Positions 32,095 to 41,869 of a stretch of DNA of 64,000 nt are shown here, piece after piece; the stretch's first letter is position 1, and each line of letters begins with the position of its first letter. The DNA comes from Alphaproteobacteria bacterium (GTDB lineage Bacteria > Pseudomonadota > Alphaproteobacteria > SHVP01), in the NCBI GenBank assembly GCA_016869765.1, contig VGES01000004.1, positions 47,806-111,805 of the forward strand. The letters are read 5' to 3'. Below the pieces are notes generated by a model, which saw only the letters and a program-made list of their open reading frames with translations, did no database searches and had not been told where the DNA came from. The translations under genes and the position numbers were made by a program.

Positions 32095-33356
32095 GACGCC
32101 TTAGAAAACACCAGCGACGCGTTCGTACCACCAAAGCCGAAGGAATTGGAAAGCGCGTTTCGGACTTTCCGCTGCTTTGGTTGGTGCGGAACGAGGTCGA
32201 TGTCACAACCCTCCTGTGGGTTGTCGAGGTTGAGGGTCGGGGGCACGACGTCGTTGGCCACGGCCAAGATCGAAAAGATCGCTTCCACGCTCCCAGCGGC
32301 CCCCAACAGGTGCCCGATCGAGGACTTCGTCGAGGACATCGAAAGTTGATAGGCCGCAGGTCCAAACAAGCGTTTTACGGCATTCAACTCGATCTCGTCC
32401 CCGAGTGGGGTCGACGTGCCGTGGGCGTTGATGTAGTCGACGTCGGAAGGCGCAAGCTGAGCCCGCTTCAGCGCGTTCGACATCGAACGAAACGCGCCGT
32501 CCCCGTTCTCGGACGGCGCGGTTATGTGATGGGCATCACCGGACATGCCGTAGCCCACGACCTCCGCGTAAATCTTAGCGCCACGCTTCTTAGCGTGCTC
32601 GAGCTCTTCGAGGACGACGACTCCCGAACCCTCGCCCATCACGAACCCGTCGCGGTCACGATCCCATGGCCGCGATGCCCGTTCGGGAGTGTCGTTGAAC
32701 CCCGTGGAAAGGGCTCGGGCCGCGGCAAAACCGGCGAGCCCGACGCGACAGATCGCCGCCTCGCTGCCTCCCGCCACCATTACGTCAGCATCACCAAAGG
32801 CGATCAAGCGCGCAGCGTCCCCGATAGCATGAGCGCCGGTTGAGCACGCAGTGACCACCGAATGATTCGGCCCTTTGAAGCCGAACCTGATCGATACGTG
32901 GCCCGACACGAGGTTGATCAACGCGGACGGAATGAAAAATGGACTGAGACGACGCGGCCCCTTCTCCTCGACCACGAGTGTTCCTTCGACGATGGCGGGC
33001 AGACCGCCAATGCCCGATCCGATCATCACGCCGGTGCGGATGCGATCTTCTTCGCCTTCGGGCTTCCAACCAGCGTCGTCGACGGCTTGCTGCGCCGCTG
33101 CGATGCCATAGAGGATGAAGTCGCTGATCTTGCGCCGGTCTTTGGTCGACACCCAATGATCGGGATTGAACATCCCCGGGCCATCGCCCTGAGGGACTTG
33201 CCCGGCGATTTTGCTCGGGAGATCGGAAACATCGAAACTCTGAATGCCGCTCACGCCGGAGCGACCCACGAGCAGGCGCTCCCAGGTTTCTTTGACCCCG
33301 CAGCCCAAAGGCGTGACGAGGCCCAATCCCGTAACGACGGTGCGTCTTAATTCCAA
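32091..33356 (-). CDS. fabF: Beta-ketoacyl-ACP synthase II
   Basis: RRTVVTGLGLVTPLGCGVKETWERLLVGRSGV, VTACSTGAHAIGDAARLI, NAHGTSTPLGD. Confidence 0.97.
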   Translation of the reverse strand: MELRRTVVTGLGLVTPLGCGVKETWERLLVGRSGVSGIQSFDVSDLPSKIAGQVPQGDGPGMFNPDHWVSTKDRRKISDFILYGIAAAQQAVDDAGWKPEGEEDRIRTGVMIGSGIGGLPAIVEGTLVVEEKGPRRLSPFFIPSALINLVSGHVSIRFGFKGPNHSVVTACSTGAHAIGDAARLIAFGDADVMVAGGSEAAICRVGLAGFAAARALSTGFNDTPERASRPWDRDRDGFVMGEGSGVVVLEELEHAKKRGAKIYAEVVGYGMSGDAHHITAPSENGDGAFRSMSNALKRAQLAPSDVDYINAHGTSTPLGDEIELNAVKRLFGPAAYQLSMSSTKSSIGHLLGAAGSVEAIFSILAVANDVVPPTLNLDNPQEGCDIDLVPHQPKQRKVRNALSNSFGFGGTNASLVFSKAS

Positions 33357-33392
33357 CGTCGCGATCCCGAAACTATGCGGCGGGCGAGGCTC

Positions 33393-33635
33393 CTAGGATT
33401 TCGCGTTCTGCTTGAGGTATTCGACCGCATCCTTGACGGTGACGATTTTCTCGGCGGCATCGTCCGGAATCTCGACCCCGAACTCCTCTTCGAAGGCCAT
33501 CACCAACTCGACCGTATCTAAGCTATCCGCGCCCAAGTCATCAATGAAGCTCGCAGCCTCCGTGACCTTGTCCTCTTCCACCCCGAGGTGTTCAACGACG
33601 ATCTTTTTCACTCGGGCGGCGATATCGGTGCTCAT
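33393..33635 (-). CDS. acpP: Acyl carrier protein
   Basis: [35 protein letters not shown]. Confidence 0.98.
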   Translation of the reverse strand: MSTDIAARVKKIVVEHLGVEEDKVTEAASFIDDLGADSLDTVELVMAFEEEFGVEIPDDAAEKIVTVKDAVEYLKQNAKS

Positions 33636-33761
33636 GCCTCAGTTCCTTAAGTGTTGTCTTCAGAAAGTCCGGTAACTACCACCATACCTTGGGGGTATCC
33701 GGCCATATGTTGCGCGAATATAGTAGGTTCCTAACACAATTCGTGGGGCATTGCTAGGCGC

Positions 33762-34499
33762 CTAGAACATCGCCATGCCTCCGTTCACGTGGATGGTCTG
33801 CCCCGTAATGTAGGACGCCTCGTTACTGGCGAGGAAAACCACCACCGGCCCGATATCCGACGGGACCCCAAGGCGAGCGGCCGGAATCGAATCGGACAGT
33901 CGTTTGCGTTGCTCGTCGTTGAGCGCGGCCGTCATCGGACTCTCGATGAAGCCCGGCGCGAGGCAGTTGATCGTGATGCCGCGAGCTGCGACTTCTGCCG
34001 CCAGGGATTTGCTCATACCGATGAGGCCCGCCTTCGAGGCAGCGTAGTTGGCCTGACCGGGGTTGCCAGTCACGCCCACGATCGACGTGATGTTGACGAT
34101 GCGCCCCCAGCGCTGACGAATCATCCCACGCAACGCAGCGCGGGAGAGTCGAAAGGCCGCCGTCAGATTGACGTCGAGGACGCGCTGCCAATCTTCGTCC
34201 TTCATGCGCAACGCCAGCGTGTCCCGCGTCAATCCGGCGTTGTTCACCAGAATGTCGAAGCCACCAAGCGCTTCGCTCGCCTTGTCGACCAGCGTCGCCG
34301 TCGCCGAGGGATCCCCAAGGTCACCCGCTACGACCGTCGTACCGCCGCCCAACTCCTGTGCGACAGTTTGCAATGCTTCGACACGTGTCCCTGACAACGC
34401 CACTTTGGCGCCCGCGGCAACGAGCGACCGAGCGATGGCTCCACCGATCGCTCCCGAAGCACCGGTCACCAAAGCCTTTTTCCCCGTGAGGTCGAACAT
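33762..34499 (-). CDS. fabG: 3-oxoacyl-ACP reductase
   Basis: MFDLTGKKALVTGASGAIGGAIARSL, NILVNNAGLTRD-like DILVNNAGLTRDTL, NYAASKAGLIGMSKSLA; ATG 34499 preferred over ORF start 34673. Confidence 0.96.
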   Translation of the reverse strand: MFDLTGKKALVTGASGAIGGAIARSLVAAGAKVALSGTRVEALQTVAQELGGGTTVVAGDLGDPSATATLVDKASEALGGFDILVNNAGLTRDTLALRMKDEDWQRVLDVNLTAAFRLSRAALRGMIRQRWGRIVNITSIVGVTGNPGQANYAASKAGLIGMSKSLAAEVAARGITINCLAPGFIESPMTAALNDEQRKRLSDSIPAARLGVPSDIGPVVVFLASNEASYITGQTIHVNGGMAMF

Positions 34500-34507
34500 G
34501 ATCGCTC

Positions 34508-35446
34508 CTAAAGGCCCTTGAACAGAGCCTCGACATCGGCGGGTTGGGAAACGTTGAAGGACCGGATGTCGGGCGCCACCCGCTTGGCAAGGCCCGACAA
34601 CACCTTCCCGGCCCCCACTTCCACCATGGTGGTCACACCCTGATCCCGGAGATAGAGGATCGTCTCGCGCCACCGCACCGTCGCGGTGACCTGCTCGACC
34701 AGAAGTTTGCGAATCGTCGCGACGTCCTGCGTGGCGGCGACACTCACATTGGGGACGACCCTAACGATCGGTGCCGCCAACGCCACCTCGTCCAGCGCCC
34801 TCGCCATCACCACTGCAGCGGGCGCCATCAATGCGCAGTGAAACGGCGCAGATACGGGCAATAGGAGGCCGCGCTTGACCCCGCGCTCCTTGGCCAGAAC
34901 GATCGACCGTTCAACCGCCGCCTTATGACCCGACACAACGACCTGGCCACCACCGTTGTCATTGGCAACCGAACATATTTCGCCTTGAGCGGCCGCAGCC
35001 GCGACCTCGCGCGCAGCGTCGAGTTCGATTCCGAGCAGCGCCGCCATGGCTCCGATCCCCATGGGCACAGCGGCCTGCATCGCTTTGCCGCGAGTCTTCA
35101 GCAGTTTGGCCGCATCGCCGACAGCAAACGTGCGAGCTGCCGCTAGGGCCGAATACTCGCCAAGCGAATGACCGGCAACGAACGACACGCGAGCCTTCAG
35201 GTCGAGCCCGCCCTGTTCCAGGACGCGCAACGCTGCCAGGGACTGCGCCATCAAAGCGGGTTGGGCATTTTCGGTCAGGAGCAAGTCCTGCTCAGGCCCC
35301 TCGAACACGACGCGGCTCAGGTGCTGTCCGAGAGCTTCGTCGACCTCCTGAAGCAGGTGGCGGGCCGACACGAAGGCTTCCGCCAGCTCCTTGCCCATCC
35401 CCACCGCCTGCGAGCCTTGACCGGGGAAAACCAATGCGATCGACAT
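34508..35446 (-). CDS. fabD: ACP S-malonyltransferase
   Basis: MSIALVFPGQGSQAVGMGKELAE, FVAGHSLGEYSALAAA; ATG 35446 preferred. Confidence 0.97.
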   Translation of the reverse strand: MSIALVFPGQGSQAVGMGKELAEAFVSARHLLQEVDEALGQHLSRVVFEGPEQDLLLTENAQPALMAQSLAALRVLEQGGLDLKARVSFVAGHSLGEYSALAAARTFAVGDAAKLLKTRGKAMQAAVPMGIGAMAALLGIELDAAREVAAAAAQGEICSVANDNGGGQVVVSGHKAAVERSIVLAKERGVKRGLLLPVSAPFHCALMAPAAVVMARALDEVALAAPIVRVVPNVSVAATQDVATIRKLLVEQVTATVRWRETILYLRDQGVTTMVEVGAGKVLSGLAKRVAPDIRSFNVSQPADVEALFKGL

Positions 35447-35643
35447 ATCCGTGGACCCTCGCCTTTGCCGTGGGTCTAGTGGGGCCTTGACCCAGGCCCT
35501 GTCAAGCGACGCCAAGTCCTTGCGCGGCGCCCGCGGATCGCTATATTGCGCCGCTTCATAACTCCTTGCCGGCAATGCGTCCGGCTAGTTCCGGAACGCC
35601 TCGCGGGCACCGGGACGTGAACAGCCATAAGGAGCCAAGTGCT

Positions 35644-36072
35644 ATGGCGTTTTACGAGAACGTCTTCATCGTCCGTCAGGACGTGTCGACCCAGCAGGTT
35701 GAGGAGATGACGACCCGCTACAGCGGCCTCATCGAGGCCGGTGGTGGCAAGGTCGTGTCCAACGAGTATTGGGGCCTGCGCAACCTCACGTTTCGCATCA
35801 AGAAGAATCGCAAGGGGCACTACGTCCTGCTCAATATCGACGCCCCTGCCCCGGCGATCCAGGAAATGGAGCGCAACATGCGGATCGACGAAGACGTCAT
35901 TCGCTATATGACGATTCGCGTTCCCGTCCTCGAGGAAGGGCAATCCGCCATGTTGCGCAACAAGGATCGGCGAGACGACCGCGACCGTGAACGCGGCCGT
36001 GGTCGTGGATACGGACGGGACGAGTACGAGGCTCCGGTCGTAGATCGCACCGCGCCTGGTGGAGGCTCCTAA
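35644..36072 (+). CDS. rpsF: 30S ribosomal protein S6 with RG-rich C-terminal tail
   Basis: [69 protein letters not shown]. Confidence 0.97.
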   Translation: MAFYENVFIVRQDVSTQQVEEMTTRYSGLIEAGGGKVVSNEYWGLRNLTFRIKKNRKGHYVLLNIDAPAPAIQEMERNMRIDEDVIRYMTIRVPVLEEGQSAMLRNKDRRDDRDRERGRGRGYGRDEYEAPVVDRTAPGGGS

Positions 36073-36311
36073 TGGCTATGCAGGGTCGTCCCAAGCCGTT
36101 TTTCCGCCGTCGCAAGTCCTGTCCGTTCTCCGGCAAGGACGCGCCCAAGATCGACTACAAGGACATCCGCCTGCTTCAGCGCTTCGTGTCGGAGCGCAGC
36201 AAAATCGTGCCCAGTCGGATCACCGCGGTGTCGGCCAAGAAGCAGCGGGAACTCGCTCAGGCGATCAAACGTGCCCGCTTTCTGGCGTTGCTGCCGTACG
36301 TGCTTCAATAG
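36072..36311 (+). CDS. rpsR: 30S ribosomal protein S18
   Basis: [68 protein letters not shown]. Confidence 0.98.
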   Translation: MAMQGRPKPFFRRRKSCPFSGKDAPKIDYKDIRLLQRFVSERSKIVPSRITAVSAKKQRELAQAIKRARFLALLPYVLQ

Positions 36312-36363
36312 CGAGCGATTAGCGGCTCGGAGCGACATCGTCGCTCCGCGCACGGAGAAAGTC

Positions 36364-37017
36364 ATGCAGGTCATCCTACTCGAACGCGTCGAAAAACTCG
36401 GACAAATGGGCGACGTCGTATCCGTGCGCGATGGATACGCGCGAAACTTCCTCCTTCCGCAGAAGAAGGCGCTCCGCGCGACGAAGGACAACGTGGCAGC
36501 GTTCGAGGCCCACAAGGTTCAACTCGAAGCGCAGAACCTCGAGCGCCGAAAAGAAGCGGAAGCAGTCGCCAAGAAGATGGACGGGCTGGCGGTCATTGTA
36601 TTGCGTCAAGCGAGCGAGACCGGCCAGTTGTACGGGTCGGTGAGCGCCCGCGACGTCGCCGATGCGATCAGCGAAGCCGGATTCACCATCGCCCGCCGCC
36701 AGGTTCAACTGCAGTCGACCTTCAAGACCGTTGGATTGTCCAAGGTTCCGGTCGCTCTGCACCCGGAAGTCGTCGTATCGGTGACCGTGAACGTCGCGCG
36801 ATCCAAGGACGAAGCGGACGCTCAAGCCGCCGGCAAGTCGATCGTCGGCGCCGCCGCGCAGGAGGCTCAGGAAGCGACGCAGTTCTTCGAGGAAGATGTC
36901 GCCGCCAAATTGGCCGTCCCGGACGCGGCTGCGACCGCCCCCGCCGCAGCGCCGGAGCCCATCGAAGAGGCGGCAGCCCCAAAGAAGGGCAAAAAGAAGG
37001 GCAAAAAGGCGGAGTAA
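36364..37017 (+). CDS. rplI: 50S ribosomal protein L9 with Ala/Lys-rich C-terminal extension
   Basis: [40 protein letters not shown]. Confidence 0.97.
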   Translation: MQVILLERVEKLGQMGDVVSVRDGYARNFLLPQKKALRATKDNVAAFEAHKVQLEAQNLERRKEAEAVAKKMDGLAVIVLRQASETGQLYGSVSARDVADAISEAGFTIARRQVQLQSTFKTVGLSKVPVALHPEVVVSVTVNVARSKDEADAQAAGKSIVGAAAQEAQEATQFFEEDVAAKLAVPDAAATAPAAAPEPIEEAAAPKKGKKKGKKAE

Positions 37018-37101
37018 CCGTCCGGCGATTGCATCGCCGACTGCGGCCGCTCTAACCTAACGGCACGAACCATCGCGCAAACCGGTCGGTGGTTCGGCGC
37101 G

Positions 37102-38325
37102 ATGCTTCTTTGGCAACTGCTTCGACGGCTGATTCGTCAGGGATCGCTCACCATCGTATCGGCGAGCGGCGAGCGTTTCGTCTTTTCCGGACCGACACCA
37201 GGACCGACCGCCACTATCCGGATTCACGACCGCGCGACCCAGCGGCGCCTGTTCACCAATCCGAACCTACGCCTCGGCGAGGCGATCGCCGACGGCACGG
37301 TGACCGTCGAAGACGGCGACCTCTACGACGTTCTCGAGCTTCTGATGATGAACCTCGGCTGGACCCATGGTGGTCACTGGCTTCCGGAACTGTACGGCCG
37401 CCTTCGGGTGCTGGGGCGACGCCTGGCGCAACATAACCCCGTTGGACGCGCTCAGCGCAACGTCGCCCACCACTATGATTTGTCAGGCGCGCTCTATGAT
37501 CTGTTTCTCGACCGCGATCGGCAATATTCCTGCGCCTACTACGCCAGCGCCAATGACAGTCTGGATCAGGCGCAGACCAACAAAAAGCGCCACCTCGCCG
37601 CCAAATTGCTGCTGCGCCCAGGCCAACGTGTGCTTGACATCGGCTCAGGTTGGGGTGGCTTAGCGCTCTATCTCGCGAAGGTTGCGGGCGTCGATGTCAC
37701 GGGGGTAACCCTGTCCGCCGAGCAGCACAAGATTTCGCAAGAACGGGCCGCCAGCGAAGGACTCGCCGACCGTGTTCGCTTCGAGCTGCAGGACTATCGC
37801 AAAGAACAGGGGACCTACGACCGGATCGTGTCGGTCGGCATGTTCGAGCACGTCGGGATCGGCCACTATCGGGAGTTCTTCGCTAAGGTTCGAAACCTGC
37901 TCGTCGAGGACGGTGTCGCTCTCCTACACACGATTGGCCGTGCCGACGGTCCGGGCGCGACCAACGCTTGGCTGACCAAATACATCTTTCCGGGTGGCTA
38001 CACCCCAGCCCTGTCCGAGGTCACGGCTGCCATCGAAAGAGCCGGGCTCTATGTCACCGATGTCGAAGTCCTCCGCCTTCACTACGCCACGACGCTGCGC
38101 GACTGGCGGCGTCGGTTCAACGAGAACCGTGACAAGGTTCGTGCGCTCTATGACGAGCGGTTTTGTCGCATGTGGGAGTTCTACCTAGCCGCGTGTGAAG
38201 CCGCGTTCCGATACGGCGGCCAGGTGGTGTTCCAAATTCAGTTGGCGAAACGCCAGGATGCAGTGCCCATTACACGTGACTACATCGGCGATTGGGAGAA
38301 CGCCCATATCGGCCATCCCGCATGA
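37102..38325 (+). CDS. cfa: Cyclopropane-fatty-acyl-phospholipid synthase family protein
   Basis: VAHHYDLSGALYDLFLDRDRQYSCAYYA, VLDIGSGWGGLALYLAK, VSVGMFEHVGIGHYREFF. Confidence 0.95.
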   Translation: MLLWQLLRRLIRQGSLTIVSASGERFVFSGPTPGPTATIRIHDRATQRRLFTNPNLRLGEAIADGTVTVEDGDLYDVLELLMMNLGWTHGGHWLPELYGRLRVLGRRLAQHNPVGRAQRNVAHHYDLSGALYDLFLDRDRQYSCAYYASANDSLDQAQTNKKRHLAAKLLLRPGQRVLDIGSGWGGLALYLAKVAGVDVTGVTLSAEQHKISQERAASEGLADRVRFELQDYRKEQGTYDRIVSVGMFEHVGIGHYREFFAKVRNLLVEDGVALLHTIGRADGPGATNAWLTKYIFPGGYTPALSEVTAAIERAGLYVTDVEVLRLHYATTLRDWRRRFNENRDKVRALYDERFCRMWEFYLAACEAAFRYGGQVVFQIQLAKRQDAVPITRDYIGDWENAHIGHPA

Positions 38326-38453
38326 TCCCCGCTGTCCACAGGCTGGGGACACAGTTATTCGCGTCTTCTTCGCCCCAAGGATCATGCCGATCGCGACCAA
38401 CGGCGCGGAACTGAGTACATAAGGGACCGCTCACCGCTAGCCAGAGTTCAGTC

Positions 38454-39956
38454 TTGGCCGAACCCTCGAAGATCAGCGCCCTCCCGGCCAGCCGCAACGA
38501 TCGTATCGCCCTCCGTTCGGCGCCCCAGAACGTCGAAGCAGAGCAGGCGTTGCTCGGCGCAATCCTGATCAACAACGACACGGCGGCTCAGGTCTCGGGT
38601 TTTCTTGCGCCGCAACACTTTTTCGAACCGATCCACGCTCGGATCTTCGAAGCCATGACCCGCCTGATCGACCGTGGTCAGATCGCCAACCCGACGACGT
38701 TGCGCGCGCTTTTCGAGCGCGACGAGGCGCTGGCGGTCGTTGGTGGACCGGACTACATGAAACGGCTGGCGTCCGGCGCCGTCACGATCATCAACGCCGA
38801 GGACTATGGCCGCCTGATCCACGATCTCGCGGTCCGGCGACAGCTCATCCAGGTGGGCGAAGATATGGTCAACGTCGCCTACGACTCGACGAACGACGAG
38901 TCGGCGACGATGCAAATTGAAGCGGCCGAGCAACGCCTCTACAACCTTGCCGAAAAAGGTCGCTACGATAGCGGCTTTCGCCCCTTCGGGGCGGCACTCG
39001 CCGAAGCCGTCCACAACATCGAGGCGGCGAAAAAACGCGAAGGTCATTTGACCGGGGTCGGGACCGGGCTGCGGGACCTCGACGCCCGGCTCGGTGGCCT
39101 GCACCCCTCCGATCTTATCATTCTTGCCGGCCGCCCGAGCATGGGAAAGACCGCACTCGCCACCAACATCGCGGTCAACGCGGCACGGGCCTATCGGGAA
39201 CAGCGCGATGAACGGGGCGATGTCAGGGTCACCGACGGTGCGGTCGTGGCGTTCTTCTCGCTCGAAATGTCGGCCGAGCAGTTGGCCGCCCGTATCTTGT
39301 CCGAAGAGACCGGCATCGCCTCCGAACGGCTGCGCCGCGGACAACTCACGGAAGACGACTTCTTGCGCCTCGTCCAGGCCAGTCAGCGCCTGGAGCAGTA
39401 CCACTTGTTCATCGACGATACGCCGGCGATCAGCATCGCCGCCCTGCGCGCCCGGGCGCGCCGTTTGAAGCGCTTGAACAATCTCGGTTTCATCGTCGTC
39501 GACTACTTGCAGTTGCTCCGACCCGCGACCTCGCGGGGCGCGGACAACCGCGTCCTCGAGATCGCCGACATCACGCAGGGACTCAAGGCCCTGGCAAAAG
39601 AGTTGAACGTGCCGGTGATGGCGCTGTCCCAGTTGTCGCGCCAAGTGGAACAACGCGACGACAAGCGGCCGCAGCTGTCGGACCTGCGCGAATCGGGAGC
39701 AATCGAACAGGATGCCGACATCGTCATGTTCATCTTCCGCGAAGAGTACTACCTCGAACGCAAGCGACCGGGCGCAGAAACCGCACCAGAATTCGACGAT
39801 TGGCGGCGGAAGATGGAAGAGGTCCAAGGCATTGCCGAAGTCATCATCGGCAAGCACCGACATGGCCCCACCGGAACCATCAAGCTGCTGTTCGACGGCA
39901 AGTTGACGAAGTTCGCGAATCTCGCGACCCCAGACTCGCTTCCCGAGTCCTTCTGA
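38454..39956 (+). CDS. dnaB: Replicative DNA helicase DnaB
   Basis: PQNVEAEQALLGAILIN, DLIILAGRPSMGKTALATNIA, SRQVEQRDDKRPQLSDLRESGAIEQDADIVMFIFRE; TTG start. Confidence 0.97.
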   Translation: MAEPSKISALPASRNDRIALRSAPQNVEAEQALLGAILINNDTAAQVSGFLAPQHFFEPIHARIFEAMTRLIDRGQIANPTTLRALFERDEALAVVGGPDYMKRLASGAVTIINAEDYGRLIHDLAVRRQLIQVGEDMVNVAYDSTNDESATMQIEAAEQRLYNLAEKGRYDSGFRPFGAALAEAVHNIEAAKKREGHLTGVGTGLRDLDARLGGLHPSDLIILAGRPSMGKTALATNIAVNAARAYREQRDERGDVRVTDGAVVAFFSLEMSAEQLAARILSEETGIASERLRRGQLTEDDFLRLVQASQRLEQYHLFIDDTPAISIAALRARARRLKRLNNLGFIVVDYLQLLRPATSRGADNRVLEIADITQGLKALAKELNVPVMALSQLSRQVEQRDDKRPQLSDLRESGAIEQDADIVMFIFREEYYLERKRPGAETAPEFDDWRRKMEEVQGIAEVIIGKHRHGPTGTIKLLFDGKLTKFANLATPDSLPESF

Positions 39957-39959
39957 GCG

Positions 39960-41087
39960 ATGGCGCCGACCTCGCGCGCCCTCACCTCTCTGACGATCGA
40001 CCTCGACGCGATCGCCGCGAACTACCGGCGGATCCAGTCGCGGTTGACCACGCCTTGCGAATGTGCCGCGGTCGTCAAGGCCAACGCCTACGGGCTGGGA
40101 GCGCTGGAGGTCGCAGCCAAACTGTATGCCGTTGGCTGCCGAACGTTCTTCGTCGCAACGGTCGATGAGGGGCTGGCCCTGCGCCAGGAGTTCGAGGATG
40201 CGACGCCGGGGCAGCAACCTCAGATCGTCGTTCTCGGTGGCCCCTCCATTGATGCGGTCGATGCCTTGGTGTCGGGATGGCTCACCCCGGTGCTGTCGAC
40301 CCCCGAACACGTCGATCTCTGGCGCGAAGAAGCATCGAACCTAGGACGAGCCCTACCGGCCGTCGTCCATGTCGACACCGGAATGAACCGACTGGGTTTC
40401 ACGCCCGAGGAATGGGCGGGTTCGCTCAACGAGCCGCGGCGGTGGACGGGGATCGATGTTCGTCTGTTGATGAGCCACCTCGCCTGCGCCGACGAACCGA
40501 GTCATCCCAAGAACGAGGGCCAGCGCCGTGCCTTCGACCGTTGCCGGAAGCGACTACCCGCGACGCGCGCCAGCCTGGCCAACTCCGCGGGCGTCCTCTG
40601 TGGTCCGGCGTTTCACTATGACTTGGTGCGGCCGGGCATCGCGCTGTACGGCGGAAATCCATTAAACTCGGATGTAAACGAGTTCTCTCAAGTTATTGTA
40701 CTAGAAAGTAAAATCGTTCAGATTCATGAAATTGACAGCCCCCAGACCGTTGGATACGGTGCGACGCACACGGTGACCGGGCCCAGTCGCATTGCGACGG
40801 TTGGCGTCGGGTACGCCGATGGCTACCCGCGCAGCCTCAGCAACGCGGGTTTTGCGTTCTTAGGGGGGGTCCGCGTACCGGTAGTGGGCCGCGTATCGAT
40901 GGACCTGATGACTTTGGACGTGAGTGCGGTACCGGGCAATGTTGCCTACCCGGGCGCGACGATCGAACTGATCGGCCCAAACGCCCCCGTGGATGCCCTG
41001 GCCCTCACCGCCGGAACGATCTCTTATGAGTTGCTCACGCGGCTGGGGTGCCGTTACGAGCGCCGATACACCGGCAGCGTTCGTTAG
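39960..41087 (+). CDS. alr: Alanine racemase
   Basis: CAAVVKANAYGLGALEVA (PLP lysine motif), HVDTGMNRLGF, PVVGRVSMDLMTLDVS. Confidence 0.95.
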   Translation: MAPTSRALTSLTIDLDAIAANYRRIQSRLTTPCECAAVVKANAYGLGALEVAAKLYAVGCRTFFVATVDEGLALRQEFEDATPGQQPQIVVLGGPSIDAVDALVSGWLTPVLSTPEHVDLWREEASNLGRALPAVVHVDTGMNRLGFTPEEWAGSLNEPRRWTGIDVRLLMSHLACADEPSHPKNEGQRRAFDRCRKRLPATRASLANSAGVLCGPAFHYDLVRPGIALYGGNPLNSDVNEFSQVIVLESKIVQIHEIDSPQTVGYGATHTVTGPSRIATVGVGYADGYPRSLSNAGFAFLGGVRVPVVGRVSMDLMTLDVSAVPGNVAYPGATIELIGPNAPVDALALTAGTISYELLTRLGCRYERRYTGSVR

Positions 41088-41095
41088 GCGGCATC

Positions 41096-41869
41096 GTGGA
41101 CGTGCTGGCAGCACTCGGGCGGGTCGTCCTCGGTTTCGCCGCGGCCACAGGCCGCCTTGGCCTTTTCACTGGCCACGCGCTTTCGCACGTGTTCCGGCCG
41201 CCCTACTTCCTGGGACAAGTCGCCCAGCAGATGGTGAGCATCGGATACTTTTCGTTGCCGGTGGTCGGCCTTACCGCACTGTTCACCGGCATGGCCCTGG
41301 CCCTTCAGATTTTCGAGGGCTCTTCGCGTTTTAATGCCGAGGGCACCGTCGCCTTCGTCGTCGCCATCGGCATGACGCGCGAACTTGCCCCGGTACTCGG
41401 CGGACTGATGGTCGCCGGTCGCGTTGGCGCGGCTATGGCGGCCGAGATCGGGACGATGCGCGTGACCGATCAGATCGACGCGCTAATGACGTTGTCCACG
41501 AACCCGTTCAAGTACCTGATCACGCCACGCCTCGTGGCGGGCGTGACGATGGTCCCGTTCCTCGTGGCCGTCGGCGATGCGATCGGCATCTTCGGTGGCT
41601 ACACGATCAGTGTGCAGCTCCTCGATTTCAATTCTTCAACCTACATTCGCAACACCTTCGACATCCTCGAAAACATCGACATCATCGCTGGGCTGGTCAA
41701 AGCCGCGGTGTTCGGATTTATCGTCACGCTGATGGGCTGCTATCACGGCTACCACAGCCAAGGCGGAGCCCAAGGCGTGGGCGCCGCAACCACCAATGCG
41801 GTGGTAAGCGCCTCGATCCTCATCCTCACGTCCAACTTGGTCGTGACCCAACTGTTCTTCTCGCGATGA
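41096..41869 (+). CDS. mlaE: MlaE-like ABC transporter permease
   Basis: FEGSSRFNAEGTVAFVVAIGMTRELAPVLGGLMVAGRVGAAMAAEIGTMRVTDQIDALMTLSTNP; GTG 41096 preferred. Confidence 0.92.
   Translation: MDVLAALGRVVLGFAAATGRLGLFTGHALSHVFRPPYFLGQVAQQMVSIGYFSLPVVGLTALFTGMALALQIFEGSSRFNAEGTVAFVVAIGMTRELAPVLGGLMVAGRVGAAMAAEIGTMRVTDQIDALMTLSTNPFKYLITPRLVAGVTMVPFLVAVGDAIGIFGGYTISVQLLDFNSSTYIRNTFDILENIDIIAGLVKAAVFGFIVTLMGCYHGYHSQGGAQGVGAATTNAVVSASILILTSNLVVTQLFFSR

Noticed and set aside
33754-33765. CTAGGCGCCTAG palindrome at the fabG stop codon
   Set aside because: Single 12-bp palindrome without T-tract or repeats; probably chance
38448-40310. 620-aa minus-strand ORF
   Set aside because: Antisense to dnaB and the start of alr; no recognisable domain
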